Shown here: positions 15,742 through 25,476 of the stretch, piece after piece
Position numbering within the stretch: position 1 is the first letter of the stretch
Layout of the letters: every line of letters starts with the position of its first letter
Source: Oscillospiraceae bacterium
GTDB lineage: Bacteria > Bacillota > Clostridia > Oscillospirales > Ruminococcaceae
DNA length: 64,000 nucleotides
Reading direction: 5' to 3'
Assembly (NCBI GenBank): GCA_017415165.1
Contig: JAFQIY010000043.1
Location: forward strand, 93,261 to 157,260
Translations under genes and position numbers: made by a program
Notes under the pieces: generated by a model
What the model saw: the letters and a program-made list of their open reading frames with translations, nothing else
Told to the model about the DNA's origin: nothing
Database searches by the model: none

Positions 15742-17829
15742 TTATTCAAACGTAAGTCCGCTGATTGTAACGTTATAGGTTACCGATGTGAACGGAACTT
15801 CCTCACCGTTTACCATAAGTGCAAGTCGGTAGCCTATCCAGTCAATTTCGGTTTCAGCAGCAAAAATTCCGCAGTCCTCCGTACCGTAAATAAGTGAGCC
15901 GATTTCAGCACCCTTCCAGCCGTTTTCGAGTCCGTTTTCGGTACTGCTTGAAGGGTCAAGCTCAACATCAACAGGAACTTCAACAATACCGTTTTCAGTT
16001 TCAAAGCCTAAAGACTTCACATACATTTTGTACGTCGCGTTTTTATCATCAATAAAGCCAAGGTTAAGCATATCGCTCTTTGCGTCAAATGCAGTGGATT
16101 TTATGGAGTAGTCGCCGTCCTTGGTAATTTCCGCAACAGTTGATGGGCTTGGTCCGGGGTTTTCAGCCTGTGCGGAAATGATAATGGTTTTGTACTGCTG
16201 TTCTGTTGCGGAAATATCTTCCTCAGGACGAAGCGTTTCTTCGCCCTTTTCAAACTGCCACGAAGCAAGCTCAATATCTGCACCTGAGAATACAAGATAA
16301 ATATTGTGGTTTCTTCCGTCAAACTGTGCAAAATCAGTTGAGCGTACCTTGGTATATTCAGCGCAGTCAAACTCGATAAAAGCAGCAGCCTCGCTGTCAA
16401 TATCATCAAGGCGTACTTCAACTCGTCCCGTGCCCTTTACCATTGCGGTAAAGCTTTCTGCGCCGTAACCGAAATCTGCACCCCTTACATAAATCCACGC
16501 ACCGTCAGCAAGACTTCTTGCCGCAGGATTTGCACCGTCAGAGTAACCGATATCTGCGGATGTAAACATAACCGCACCGCTGTTTTCGGCATAAGGGTCA
16601 AGAAGCTTTATCTGTGCAACACCCTTGCGTGTTGCGGCTGTGATAGGAATTTCACCTGTAGCAGTATCCATAGGAAGATAGTCAACCATCATACTGCGGA
16701 AGCCAGCCGTGCCGCCTGATAATTCCTCAAGCAGAAGCGTGTGGTGGAGAATATAGTTCGTGCCCTGATATTCGCAGAAATGAGTGTGGTTGTTGCCCCA
16801 GCGCATACCTGACTGCCCATCTGCATTCTGCCCCGAATTGTAGAAGTACGCACCCCTGTATTCCCAGCTGTCAGCGTCAAGAGGAGTTTTTGTTGTAAGG
16901 TAAGCCATACTGCAGGAAGGCGGCTTTTCTATGCCCTCGTAGTCCCATTCCGCACCCCTTGTCTGCCAGTCGTTGCAGTAGGTGTAATAGTATGTACCGT
17001 CAATGTAATTAAGCTCGCTTGCCTCGAAGAAATAAGGTGCGTCAATGGAAACAAACTCGCTGTCAAAGGAAAGCATATCCTCTCCAAGCTTTACAATTTT
17101 CGGAACAAAGGAGTGAATTACGCCGCCGTCTGCGTGAACACCGCCGCCGAAGCTTAACCAGCCTGTGCCGTTTTCATCAATGCAGACACCCGGGTCAAAT
17201 GGTGCAGGACAATTTTCAAGTCCGGGCATATTCTGATAAACAAGCGGCTTGCCGAGAGGGTCACTCCAGCCGGTAACAGGGTCGGTTGAAGTTAGTACAC
17301 CTACTCCGCTTCCGTTGTGGGAAAAATAGAGATAGAAATGTGTAAGCCCGTCATCTTCAACTCTTGAAACGATTGACGGTGCCCAGGAGGTGTTTACCCA
17401 AGGGGCAATTTCGCCAACCTCAATTCGTCCGTGATAAATCCAGTTTACCATATCATCAGTGGAGAAAACCACAAGGGAATTTATCTGGTCGTAGTCGTTT
17501 GTTGTGTCAAGCTCAGACTGCTGGTGGTCGTTTGTGCCGTAAACATAAAGACGTCCCTCATATTCAACAGCAGTCGGGTCAGCGCAGAAAACACTTCCCG
17601 AAATAGGGTTTGCGTTGCGTTCAGTTTTGTATACATTGCCGCTTATTTCGTCAATGACAATGCCGCTGTTCAGGCTGTCGATTATTGATATTTCCGCTGT
17701 GTTTTCAGCTGTAAGGGCAGCATCATTTGTCAAATCTGTGACTGCTTCGTTGTTTTCCGCTTTTCCGCACCCGGACATAAGCAGTAACACTGCGCAAAGT
17801 ATTGCGGTAAATCTGTTGCTTTTCTTCAT
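15742..17829 (-). CDS. GH43 lipoprotein with extra C-terminal modules
   Basis: 695 residues from the ATG at 17829, with GGCAGGAGG upstream; an in-frame start 18 bases earlier overlaps that site. The lipobox ends at Cys21 (LLMSGC). GH43 domain about 75-400: base Asp84 (CADPTAV), Asp212 (FDPGV), acid Glu269 (FFEAS). Residues about 420-530 form a CBM6-like sandwich (GADFGYGAESFTAMVKG) and the last 150 residues another beta-rich module of unknown role. It should act at the cell surface on arabinoxylan or a related xylan or arabinan. It is the first gene of an operon with the cytoplasmic GH43. Confidence 0.9.
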   Translation of the reverse strand: MKKSNRFTAILCAVLLLMSGCGKAENNEAVTDLTNDAALTAENTAEISIIDSLNSGIVIDEISGNVYKTERNANPISGSVFCADPTAVEYEGRLYVYGTNDHQQSELDTTNDYDQINSLVVFSTDDMVNWIYHGRIEVGEIAPWVNTSWAPSIVSRVEDDGLTHFYLYFSHNGSGVGVLTSTDPVTGWSDPLGKPLVYQNMPGLENCPAPFDPGVCIDENGTGWLSFGGGVHADGGVIHSFVPKIVKLGEDMLSFDSEFVSIDAPYFFEASELNYIDGTYYYTYCNDWQTRGAEWDYEGIEKPPSCSMAYLTTKTPLDADSWEYRGAYFYNSGQNADGQSGMRWGNNHTHFCEYQGTNYILHHTLLLEELSGGTAGFRSMMVDYLPMDTATGEIPITAATRKGVAQIKLLDPYAENSGAVMFTSADIGYSDGANPAARSLADGAWIYVRGADFGYGAESFTAMVKGTGRVEVRLDDIDSEAAAFIEFDCAEYTKVRSTDFAQFDGRNHNIYLVFSGADIELASWQFEKGEETLRPEEDISATEQQYKTIIISAQAENPGPSPSTVAEITKDGDYSIKSTAFDAKSDMLNLGFIDDKNATYKMYVKSLGFETENGIVEVPVDVELDPSSSTENGLENGWKGAEIGSLIYGTEDCGIFAAETEIDWIGYRLALMVNGEEVPFTSVTYNVTISGLTFE

Positions 17830-17935
17830 AATTTTTCCTCCTGCCAAGTTGCTTTTGATTTATTATACTAAAGCAACACACATACCGCTAATCATTTATT
17901 GCTGTTTTCATATCAATTGTTGTTGTGTTTGCAGC

Positions 17936-17965
17936 AAAAAAACGACCGTGAGAAATCACGGCCGT
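17936..17965 (-). terminator. Terminator of the giant repeat-protein gene
   Basis: ACGACCGTGA pairs with TCACGGCCGT; on the minus strand it is followed by a run of Ts. It lies 12 bases after the stop. Confidence 0.85.
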
Positions 17966-17976
17966 TCTGTATTATC

Positions 17977-20900
17977 TTAAACTACGACAAGCTTACCATT
18001 GATTAATTCAAGAGCAAAACCTTCGTGTGCTTCATCGAGAACAATGCTGTTTTCAGCATATGTGCCCTTGATTGTAGCTACAACGTAACCTTTCTTGAGT
18101 GCAGCAACGTTGCCATTCTTGTCAAGAATTGTTATTGTAATCTTGCTGTTGCCTCCATAAGCGTCTTCAACACCACCTGTGATAGCAAGCTTGCTGCCCT
18201 GATTCATAACGAGGTTAGTGTTGTCGCAAATCAATACATTTCTTGTTGTAATGCCGCCGATAGCCTTTACATCACCGCTAAGGTAAAGGTTTGCAGTTGC
18301 CTTTATTTTATCAGCGTTTATAACATTTTCAACACCATAGAGAGCAATTTCGGTTCCTGTGACAGATGTAAGCATACCTGTATCTGAGGATGCGATAGTA
18401 ACACAATTCTTACCTGCGTTGATTGTGTACTTAGCACGTGTTCCATTCTTAACTGCACCAAGGTTTACATAGACAAAAGTTGTATCACCTGTAAGTGTGA
18501 AGTTGCCTGTGAAATTGAAATTGAATTTTTTAATTTCTTCAGCATCATCATCCTGTGCAGATGTGATTTCAATAGACTTGTAAGTACCAGCCTTAGGGAA
18601 CTTGATTGCACTATTAGCATTGTAATCATCGAGAAGTGTGATTGTGTAAGCAGCTTCTGCATCCTTTGCTTCTTCGATAACCTCAACTACTTCGCCCCAA
18701 GTAGCATATGCACCAAGTTCAGTTGGTTCTTCTTCACCAACTGTTGATGTTACTTCAAGCACCTTGCCCATATAGCAGATATCCTTGCCCACCTGAACAA
18801 AGCCGTATTCGACATCTTCATTTGCAGGAGCAATACCGTTTGTAAGCTTATCAACGCTTACAGTCTTTGTTGTAAGAACAGCCTGACCGTTTGCAACTTC
18901 ACCTGTGATTTTGAGTGTACCTGTGAAATCAGTGTCCTTACCTGTGAATGTAAGAGCCTTAGCGCCTTCTTCGTATCTGATAGCACTGTTGCTGGAAAGT
19001 GCTTCAAGAGCCTTGATTGAGGACTTTGTTGTTTCCGCAGAAACAACAAGCTTTGCACTGGGTGCAAGAACAAGCTTAGTAACGTTGAATACTTTGCCTG
19101 TTGTGAGTGTATTTAAAAGAGATACGTTAACTGTGCCGAAGCCTGTGATATCAGCCTTAGCTGTATCTGCAGCCTCGCCGTTCCAGTTGAGAACAGACTT
19201 AGCGCCGCCCTTGATAGCGGTTACGTTGCCATAAAGTCCAATAACAGTAAGGTTCTTCTTAGCAGTAATTGTAAGGGACTTGCCTGTTGTTACAAATCTG
19301 ATGTTTTGGATTGTAAGGTCTGTGTTTGCTGTGATAGCTGTTGCCTTGCCTATGTCGATTGTGCGGGTATCGCCATCAACTGTAAGCTTAACGGATTTCG
19401 CATACTTAGGAAGTGTAAACTTAGCAGGAGCAATGTCCTTCTTGATTGTGATAACGTACTCTGCATTGTTATCCTTAGCCGCGTCAATCTCTGCTACTGC
19501 CAATTCAAAGTTTGGATAATCCTTGTCATCTTCTTCACTGTCAGGGTCTGTGGAAACTATTACTGCACCAGGATATTCAGCCTTGATTGTCTTGCCGTAG
19601 CAGTAAGCCTTCATTTCATCGTTATTGTTCCGAATATCAATCTTGTCAGCAAAGTTATCTTTCTTTGTGTAAAGAATTGCTGTGCCACTTTCGAGGACTG
19701 TATATCCAGGTCCAAACCCTTCCTTAACGAAAACATCAATGGTTGTATCGTTGTCAATTGCTTCGCCAATGCCTTCAAGTGTTACCTTAGGAAGAACACC
19801 GTTGTCCTTGATGAGATGGATTATAGAATTTACTGTAACAGTCTTGATAGCTGCTGTGGACTTAGCGCCATAGATATCAAGCGTACCATCAAATATATTA
19901 ATACCTGTTACCTTGCCGCCCATAACCCTTACTGTGCCGCTGACCTTGTCAAATGTAGCGAGGTTCTGAACCTCAAATGTGCCAATGAGGTTGGATGTCT
20001 TTGTACCTGAGAGTTTACCAATAGTAAATCGTATAGTACCATTGTTTGTAAATGTAACATCCTTACCAATAGCAATATCCATTGTACCCTTCTTGTTGAA
20101 TATACTGATATCAATGCTATCACCGAATGTTACATCGTAAGGTATTGTAAGCTTTGTGCCTGTGAATTTAAGTGTAGCATCACCTGTAAAAGTAATGCTC
20201 TTAGCAGTCTTAGGAAGTGCAAACTTTGCATCGAGTGTAAGGTCTGTGTTTACAGTGATTGTGTAGTCAATATTTTTGTCAGTGATGTCTGCAAAGAGAA
20301 GCTCAAAGTTAGGATAGGACTTTTCAAAATCGCCGTATGTAAGAGTAAGTGCCGTGCCTACCTCTGCCTTGATAGACTTTGTCTTTGCATAGTAGTATGC
20401 TGTGAGTTCGTCTCCGCTTTCAGCAGTGTTTTTGATTGTTACCTTGTCGGAGTAATTTTCCTTTGCTGTGTAAAGGATTGTTGTGCCGCTTGCAAGCTTG
20501 CCTGTTTCATTTTCAACAGTAACAGCAAGTGCTTCGTTTACATTTGTAACTGTTGTCTTAGGAAGCTTGCCGTCTGTCTCAACGAGAATAATTTCAGCTG
20601 CGCCGATTTTTGTGATTGCAGCTGTTGCACTTGCGTTTGTAAGCTTGATTGCACCGTTGAGCAAGCCTACTCCCTTTACTGCACCTGATACTGTAAGTGT
20701 GTTGCCGCCTGTAACTGTTACCTCACCAAAGGTTGTGAGACCGCTTGCAGTTACGTCAGTTTTTGCGATAAGCTTTGAGGTTGCCGCACCTGATACAGCA
20801 CCTAAGGTTTTAGCTGCACCTTCAAGAGTAAGGCTTTTGCCCGACGCAACCTTTACCGCAGCCGATGTAATCAGCTCACAGCCGATTGTTGTGTCACAAG

Positions 20901-23163
20901 GAATATTGAGTGTCTTGCCGTTGTATTTGATTGTGCCGATACCGTCAATTGTAAGCTTCTGAGCCTTTTTAGGTAAGTTAAGAGTGCTTACCTCAACAGG
21001 CTCGTTTACATAAATAGTTATTGCCGCATTCACGTTTTCATAGTAATCAAGTGCCTCTTCGAGTGAGTAAAAGGAATTTACAAACATCTCGGTAAATCCC
21101 GTTACAGGTGCACTGAATTCATTGTCAAACTTTACGCTGAGAGTATTGTCAGTGTAGTAAGGCTCATAAGCCCAAATCTGCCAATCAGAATAATAGGAAA
21201 CGAAACAATCCATCTGTTTTCCGTTTATTCTGATAATTGCTTTATCGGGATAGTAAAGATAAGGTACTCTTACAACGATTTTCTGTCCCTTATAGATATA
21301 ATCACCGTTTTCAAGGGGATAGTCAGTAATTGCAATCTGGTAATATTCATTGTAGTTGTAAAGCTGAATATAATCATCAATTTCAACTACCGCAAAGTCA
21401 GAAAGCTCTTCTTCTGTCCATTGGCTTTCTTCAAGCACGAATTCAAGCTGGGTATCTTCTTCGGAAACGGTGTAATTTCCGTAAAAATATGTGCCGTCAC
21501 CGGTAAGTTCAAGAGGGATTTCTTCACCGTTAAGCATAAGCTTATGGTTGATGTAATCATTGATATCAACATTAATGTCAATGCTTGTGCCTGCTTCTAC
21601 ATTGTCGCCGTCTTCATAAAAAGTATCGTAATTTGTATTTGCATTATAGAACAGCCTTATAGTTTCCTCGTCAAATGACAATGGAATATCGCCAGGAGGT
21701 GTCAATACAATCTTAATAACGTCCGAATCATCGGGAACTTCATAACCCCAGATTTGTACCGTACCGTCATTGTTGACTGTGTATTCAACTTCTTCACCGT
21801 TGATTGTGATTGTGTGCCCGTCAGGTAAGCTTTCTTTGAAATATCTTACTGAGAACTTAGCATCCTTATGGATATAATCTCCGTTCTGTGCTTCACGATT
21901 ACCGATTGAATCAAAGAATTCGTTGTAATAATATACATGCAAACCGCTGCTGATTTCAAAAACAGAATACTGTGACTTATATTCATCAGTCCATTCCTTT
22001 TCAATCAGCTCAATTGCAATTTCAGTATCTGTTTCCTGAATTGTGTAGCCACAAACGAATGTACATTCATCACCGTTAGGCGACCATTCTTCCATAGGAA
22101 CTTCATTACCGTTTATAGTAATTATGTGGTCAATAGAGTCTGCTATATCAGCTGATATATACAGAAAGCCTTCCGATGGCACGGTGCTTCCGCTTGTGGG
22201 GAAGGTTCTGTCTTCGTCCTCACCTGTTCTACTGTATGAAACTCTGATTTTTTCACCGTATGTAACAGGAATATCGCCGTTATCGGTAACAACCTCTACC
22301 CTGAGTGTGTCAAAATCAGCGTCCTCAGGCAGGTAGAAGAAGTAGTTTGCAAGCTGGTATTCCTCATTGATTTCACACTCAACCTCTGTGCCGTTGATTT
22401 TAAGCACGGCATCTTCATCAAACATAGTGTAATAGTAGTCGATGTAGTAATATCTGCCCTTTGCGAGATAATCTCCGTTTTCTGCGTAAGCAGGTGTATT
22501 CTGGTAATAGTCATTGTAATACCAGACATATACACTTTCGCCCAAATCAAGTGTAACGTACTGTGAAAGCATTTCCTCAGACCAAGGAGATTCAACAAGG
22601 TCAATATTCAGGCTTTCAACGTTTTCTACGGTGTACTGAGCATACATAGCAAAGCCATCGCCATTAAGGTACATTGCAAGCTCTTCACCATTGATTGTCA
22701 CCTTATGATTAATATAATCATTTACAGACAACCCGATGCTTATGCTGTTGCCGACTGCAACAAAATTGCCTGTTCTGAGGTCAACGGTATTTGTTCCGTC
22801 AGTGTTGTAGTAAGCACTGATTTTCTCATTGACTGTAACAGGAATACTGTTGATGTAATCAAGAGATGGTGTCTCGTCACTGTTTTCGTTTGAAGCAGTA
22901 TCCTCTTCATCAGTAATTTCCGCAGTGCTTTCTTCGCTGCCCTCCGATGGATTTACGTCATTGTCTTCGGCGTCGGAATTTTCGTCAGTGCCTTCGCTGT
23001 CGGTGTTTTCGTCTGCGGGAACAGTGTTTTCTTCTGCTGTATCAACGATACTGCTTTCCTCTGCAAACGCAGGTACAGCTGTAACTCCTGCCCCGACAGG
23101 AGAAAGCATCATACCAACCGCAAGCAGCCACGAAACAACACGTCTGCCCAATTGCTTTTTCAT
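17977..23163 (-). CDS. Giant secreted repeat protein, putative adhesin or surface-layer protein
   Basis: 1728 residues. There is a signal peptide (basic MKKQLGRR start, hydrophobic core, cleavage near AFAEES). Residues about 36-100 form a Glu/Asp/Ser/Thr-rich linker. About 100-690: three tandem modules of roughly 190-200 residues, each opening like IPVTVNEKISAYYN and containing an INGEE turn and an ENGDY turn, Tyr-rich and beta-sandwich in look. About 700-1728: four longer blocks of roughly 240 residues, each with a stretch like AEYVITIKKDI then FTLPKYAKSVKLTVDG and many short beta strands, suggesting parallel beta-helix or solenoid. No LPXTG, SLH, dockerin or membrane anchor is seen at the C-terminus (ends ELINGKLVVV), so how it is held at the surface is open. 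Divergent from the EAL gene. RBS GGGGAGGA. Confidence 0.85.
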   Translation of the reverse strand: MKKQLGRRVVSWLLAVGMMLSPVGAGVTAVPAFAEESSIVDTAEENTVPADENTDSEGTDENSDAEDNDVNPSEGSEESTAEITDEEDTASNENSDETPSLDYINSIPVTVNEKISAYYNTDGTNTVDLRTGNFVAVGNSISIGLSVNDYINHKVTINGEELAMYLNGDGFAMYAQYTVENVESLNIDLVESPWSEEMLSQYVTLDLGESVYVWYYNDYYQNTPAYAENGDYLAKGRYYYIDYYYTMFDEDAVLKINGTEVECEINEEYQLANYFFYLPEDADFDTLRVEVVTDNGDIPVTYGEKIRVSYSRTGEDEDRTFPTSGSTVPSEGFLYISADIADSIDHIITINGNEVPMEEWSPNGDECTFVCGYTIQETDTEIAIELIEKEWTDEYKSQYSVFEISSGLHVYYYNEFFDSIGNREAQNGDYIHKDAKFSVRYFKESLPDGHTITINGEEVEYTVNNDGTVQIWGYEVPDDSDVIKIVLTPPGDIPLSFDEETIRLFYNANTNYDTFYEDGDNVEAGTSIDINVDINDYINHKLMLNGEEIPLELTGDGTYFYGNYTVSEEDTQLEFVLEESQWTEEELSDFAVVEIDDYIQLYNYNEYYQIAITDYPLENGDYIYKGQKIVVRVPYLYYPDKAIIRINGKQMDCFVSYYSDWQIWAYEPYYTDNTLSVKFDNEFSAPVTGFTEMFVNSFYSLEEALDYYENVNAAITIYVNEPVEVSTLNLPKKAQKLTIDGIGTIKYNGKTLNIPCDTTIGCELITSAAVKVASGKSLTLEGAAKTLGAVSGAATSKLIAKTDVTASGLTTFGEVTVTGGNTLTVSGAVKGVGLLNGAIKLTNASATAAITKIGAAEIILVETDGKLPKTTVTNVNEALAVTVENETGKLASGTTILYTAKENYSDKVTIKNTAESGDELTAYYYAKTKSIKAEVGTALTLTYGDFEKSYPNFELLFADITDKNIDYTITVNTDLTLDAKFALPKTAKSITFTGDATLKFTGTKLTIPYDVTFGDSIDISIFNKKGTMDIAIGKDVTFTNNGTIRFTIGKLSGTKTSNLIGTFEVQNLATFDKVSGTVRVMGGKVTGINIFDGTLDIYGAKSTAAIKTVTVNSIIHLIKDNGVLPKVTLEGIGEAIDNDTTIDVFVKEGFGPGYTVLESGTAILYTKKDNFADKIDIRNNNDEMKAYCYGKTIKAEYPGAVIVSTDPDSEEDDKDYPNFELAVAEIDAAKDNNAEYVITIKKDIAPAKFTLPKYAKSVKLTVDGDTRTIDIGKATAITANTDLTIQNIRFVTTGKSLTITAKKNLTVIGLYGNVTAIKGGAKSVLNWNGEAADTAKADITGFGTVNVSLLNTLTTGKVFNVTKLVLAPSAKLVVSAETTKSSIKALEALSSNSAIRYEEGAKALTFTGKDTDFTGTLKITGEVANGQAVLTTKTVSVDKLTNGIAPANEDVEYGFVQVGKDICYMGKVLEVTSTVGEEEPTELGAYATWGEVVEVIEEAKDAEAAYTITLLDDYNANSAIKFPKAGTYKSIEITSAQDDDAEEIKKFNFNFTGNFTLTGDTTFVYVNLGAVKNGTRAKYTINAGKNCVTIASSDTGMLTSVTGTEIALYGVENVINADKIKATANLYLSGDVKAIGGITTRNVLICDNTNLVMNQGSKLAITGGVEDAYGGNSKITITILDKNGNVAALKKGYVVATIKGTYAENSIVLDEAHEGFALELINGKLVVV

Positions 23164-23205
23164 ATTAATTCCTCCCCATTAATTATGGTTAAAGTGTACA
23201 TTAAC

Positions 23206-23234
23206 ATTATAACTCTTTTTTGGGCATATTTCAA
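23206..23234 (-). promoter_or_regulatory. Sigma-A promoter of the giant repeat-protein gene
   Basis: On the minus strand TTGAAA (23234-23229), a 17-base spacer, TATAAT (23211-23206). Confidence 0.7.
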
Positions 23235-23284
23235 TATATTTTCCAAAATCAAGCCTGAAAAATCGGAAAGATTATATACATCGG

Positions 23285-23313
23285 TTGCATTTTTGTATAA
23301 GGTGTGTTATAAT
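23285..23313 (+). promoter_or_regulatory. Sigma-A promoter of the EAL fusion gene
   Basis: TTGCAT (23285-23290), a 17-base spacer, TATAAT (23308-23313). The intergenic region with the divergent gene is 195 bases. Confidence 0.7.
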
Positions 23314-23358
23314 GTAAAAAATAACTCCCCCTATAAAAATTGAAGCGGAGAGCTGAAA

Positions 23359-25428
23359 ATGAACGGAATTAAACTTGAAGTATTACACAGACTGCTTTCG
23401 GAGATTGTTTGTGTGAGTGATGAAAATGAACTGAACAGAATAATTTCGGATTATACCGATAAGCTGGTCTGCGGAAATGACGAGCCTATGGCAGCAGTGC
23501 TGACGGATATCAGACAGATAGGCAGTGAGCTTGTTATTCTCAGGAGCAGTGCTGTAAATGCGGATAATTCCTCGGTTTTACATACTGAGCAGGAGCGTGC
23601 CGAGCTTGCCGAGGTGATGAAGGTAATTGACGAAAACCTTTTTGATTACCACTTCCAGCCGATTGTAAGCACGGCAGACGGGGAGATATATTCCTATGAA
23701 GCGCTTATGCGTCCGAAAAGTACATTGTGTCCGAGTCCGTATCACGTCATCAAATATGCGGAACTGACAGACAGACTCAATGATATCGAAAAAGCAACAT
23801 TTTTAAATATTCTCGGTATGATTGACAGTGAAACCGAAATGTTTTACGGACGACCTGTTTTTATCAACAGTATGCCAAGTGCAAGACTTGATAAAGCTGA
23901 CTTTGAACGGGTGAAAATGCTGTTGGAGAAACATTCTGACAGAGTAGTTGTCGAAATGACGGAGCAGTCTGAAATGGGCGACGATGAGTTCGGCACAATC
24001 AAGGAAATGTACAGCAGTATGAATATCAGGACTGCAATAGACGATTACGGAACAGGTTATTCAAACGTGCAGAATTTGCTGCGGTATATGCCTGATTACG
24101 TCAAGATTGACCGCTCGTTAATCAGCGACATACTGAACAACCGTAAGAAGCGTTATTTTGTGCGTGAGATAATTGATTTCTGCCACGACAACGGAATTCT
24201 TGCGCTTGCTGAAGGTGTGGAAACCGCTGAAGAACTGCAAACTGTTATTCATCTTGGTGCTGACCTCGTTCAGGGCTTTTATACAGCAAGACCGTCGGCT
24301 GCTGCTGCGGAAAAAATTCCTTATGAAATAAGACGTGAAATAAAGCTTTACCGTCAGGAGCGTGAGGACGGCAGAAAGTATCATATCTATACCGCGGAAA
24401 AATCAGAAAGAGTTCTTCTCGAAAGGCTGAAGAAGGAAGAATACAAGTGCATTTTAGTCGGTAAATTCGGCGAGGGTGAAGTGACAATTGCAGGTACTCC
24501 GGGTTCTGATACCGATATCCATATTGATGTTGCAAACGATTTCAAGGGCAGCATAATACTCTCTGACGCTGTTCTTGCCAACTCAAAGGGACGTCCTTGT
24601 ATCAATATAGGTGAAAATTGCGATGTGAAGCTTATGTTAAGCGGTACAAACAAGCTGGTGAACGGCGGAATAAAAGTTCCTGAGAGTGCAAAGCTGTATG
24701 TCGGCGGTGACGGAGGACTTTCTGTGCTTATTGACGCTTCAGGTTATTATGCAATAGGCAACGACGGTGAGTCAAAGCACGGCGAACTTGTGTTTGAACA
24801 GGGCGTTTCTGTTGAAAGCCACGCCGCAGGCGGTGTGTGCATAGGCTCGGGAATGGGCGGGAAAATCCGTATTCATCGCGGACAGTATTCGCTGAAAATG
24901 GCAGGCTACTTCGGAGTCGGTATCGGTGCGTACAGCGGTGATACAGACATTGAATTGTTTGCCTGCAATGTGACTCTTGACCTTTCGGAGCAATTTGGTG
25001 TTGCAATAGGTTCACGGCAGGGAAAATGCAGTGCTGATATACACCACTCCTCAACGGATATTCACCTTTCAGGCTGTAAAATGGTCGGTATAGGTGCGCT
25101 GGAAGGAGGCAGCTGTGATGTGTCTGTCTGTGAGGCAAGTATGACATTCAATATTTCCGCAGACCAGTGTTCAGCAGTTGCTTCATTGGAGGGAGCAACA
25201 TTGTTTGAACTCAGTAAGGCAAGTATGCATATTGTTTCTAAGGGCGACAATGCGCTTGCACTTGGCGGATACAGCGGCGACAGCGTGATTTCTCTTATCA
25301 ATGCTGATTCTTCTGTAACTCTTGTAACAAAAGTAGATTATATGAGCTTTGCTGATAAAAACAAATTCACAATTGAAGGCGGAAGATTAAACGCTGTTAT
25401 CAATGATAAGGAAATAAAGATTGAATAA
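23359..25428 (+). CDS. Cyclic di-GMP phosphodiesterase (EAL) fused to a beta-helix-like domain
   Basis: 689 residues, no signal peptide or membrane segment. Residues about 82-310 are a complete EAL domain: FQPIVS (99-104), EALMRP (Glu114 in the metal site), FINSM, VEMTEQ, IDDYGTGYSN, YVKIDRS, LAEGVET and VQGFYTARPS. These are the residues needed for cleaving c-di-GMP to pGpG. Residues about 370-689 are a Gly-rich repeat region with units such as YYAIGNDG, GVCIGSG, FGVGIGAYSG, FGVAIGS and MVGIGALEGG about every 30 residues. It resembles right-handed beta-helix domains of secreted carbohydrate-binding proteins (DUF4353-like), yet it is in a cytoplasmic protein. The first 80 residues are helical. 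The gene is divergent from the giant surface protein. A terminator follows at 25441-25476. Confidence 0.88.
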   Translation: MNGIKLEVLHRLLSEIVCVSDENELNRIISDYTDKLVCGNDEPMAAVLTDIRQIGSELVILRSSAVNADNSSVLHTEQERAELAEVMKVIDENLFDYHFQPIVSTADGEIYSYEALMRPKSTLCPSPYHVIKYAELTDRLNDIEKATFLNILGMIDSETEMFYGRPVFINSMPSARLDKADFERVKMLLEKHSDRVVVEMTEQSEMGDDEFGTIKEMYSSMNIRTAIDDYGTGYSNVQNLLRYMPDYVKIDRSLISDILNNRKKRYFVREIIDFCHDNGILALAEGVETAEELQTVIHLGADLVQGFYTARPSAAAAEKIPYEIRREIKLYRQEREDGRKYHIYTAEKSERVLLERLKKEEYKCILVGKFGEGEVTIAGTPGSDTDIHIDVANDFKGSIILSDAVLANSKGRPCINIGENCDVKLMLSGTNKLVNGGIKVPESAKLYVGGDGGLSVLIDASGYYAIGNDGESKHGELVFEQGVSVESHAAGGVCIGSGMGGKIRIHRGQYSLKMAGYFGVGIGAYSGDTDIELFACNVTLDLSEQFGVAIGSRQGKCSADIHHSSTDIHLSGCKMVGIGALEGGSCDVSVCEASMTFNISADQCSAVASLEGATLFELSKASMHIVSKGDNALALGGYSGDSVISLINADSSVTLVTKVDYMSFADKNKFTIEGGRLNAVINDKEIKIE

Positions 25429-25440
25429 AATATTTTTGTA

Positions 25441-25476
25441 TTCCCCCATATTCTGTAAGGAGTATGGGGGAATTTT
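25441..25476 (+). terminator. Terminator of the EAL fusion gene
   Basis: TTCCCCCATA pairs with TATGGGGGAA, followed by TTTT. Confidence 0.85.

Noticed and set aside
18025-22900. Many plus-strand open frames opposite the giant repeat protein
   Set aside because: They are antisense shadows caused by the repetitive coding strand, with no ribosome sites or recognisable motifs.
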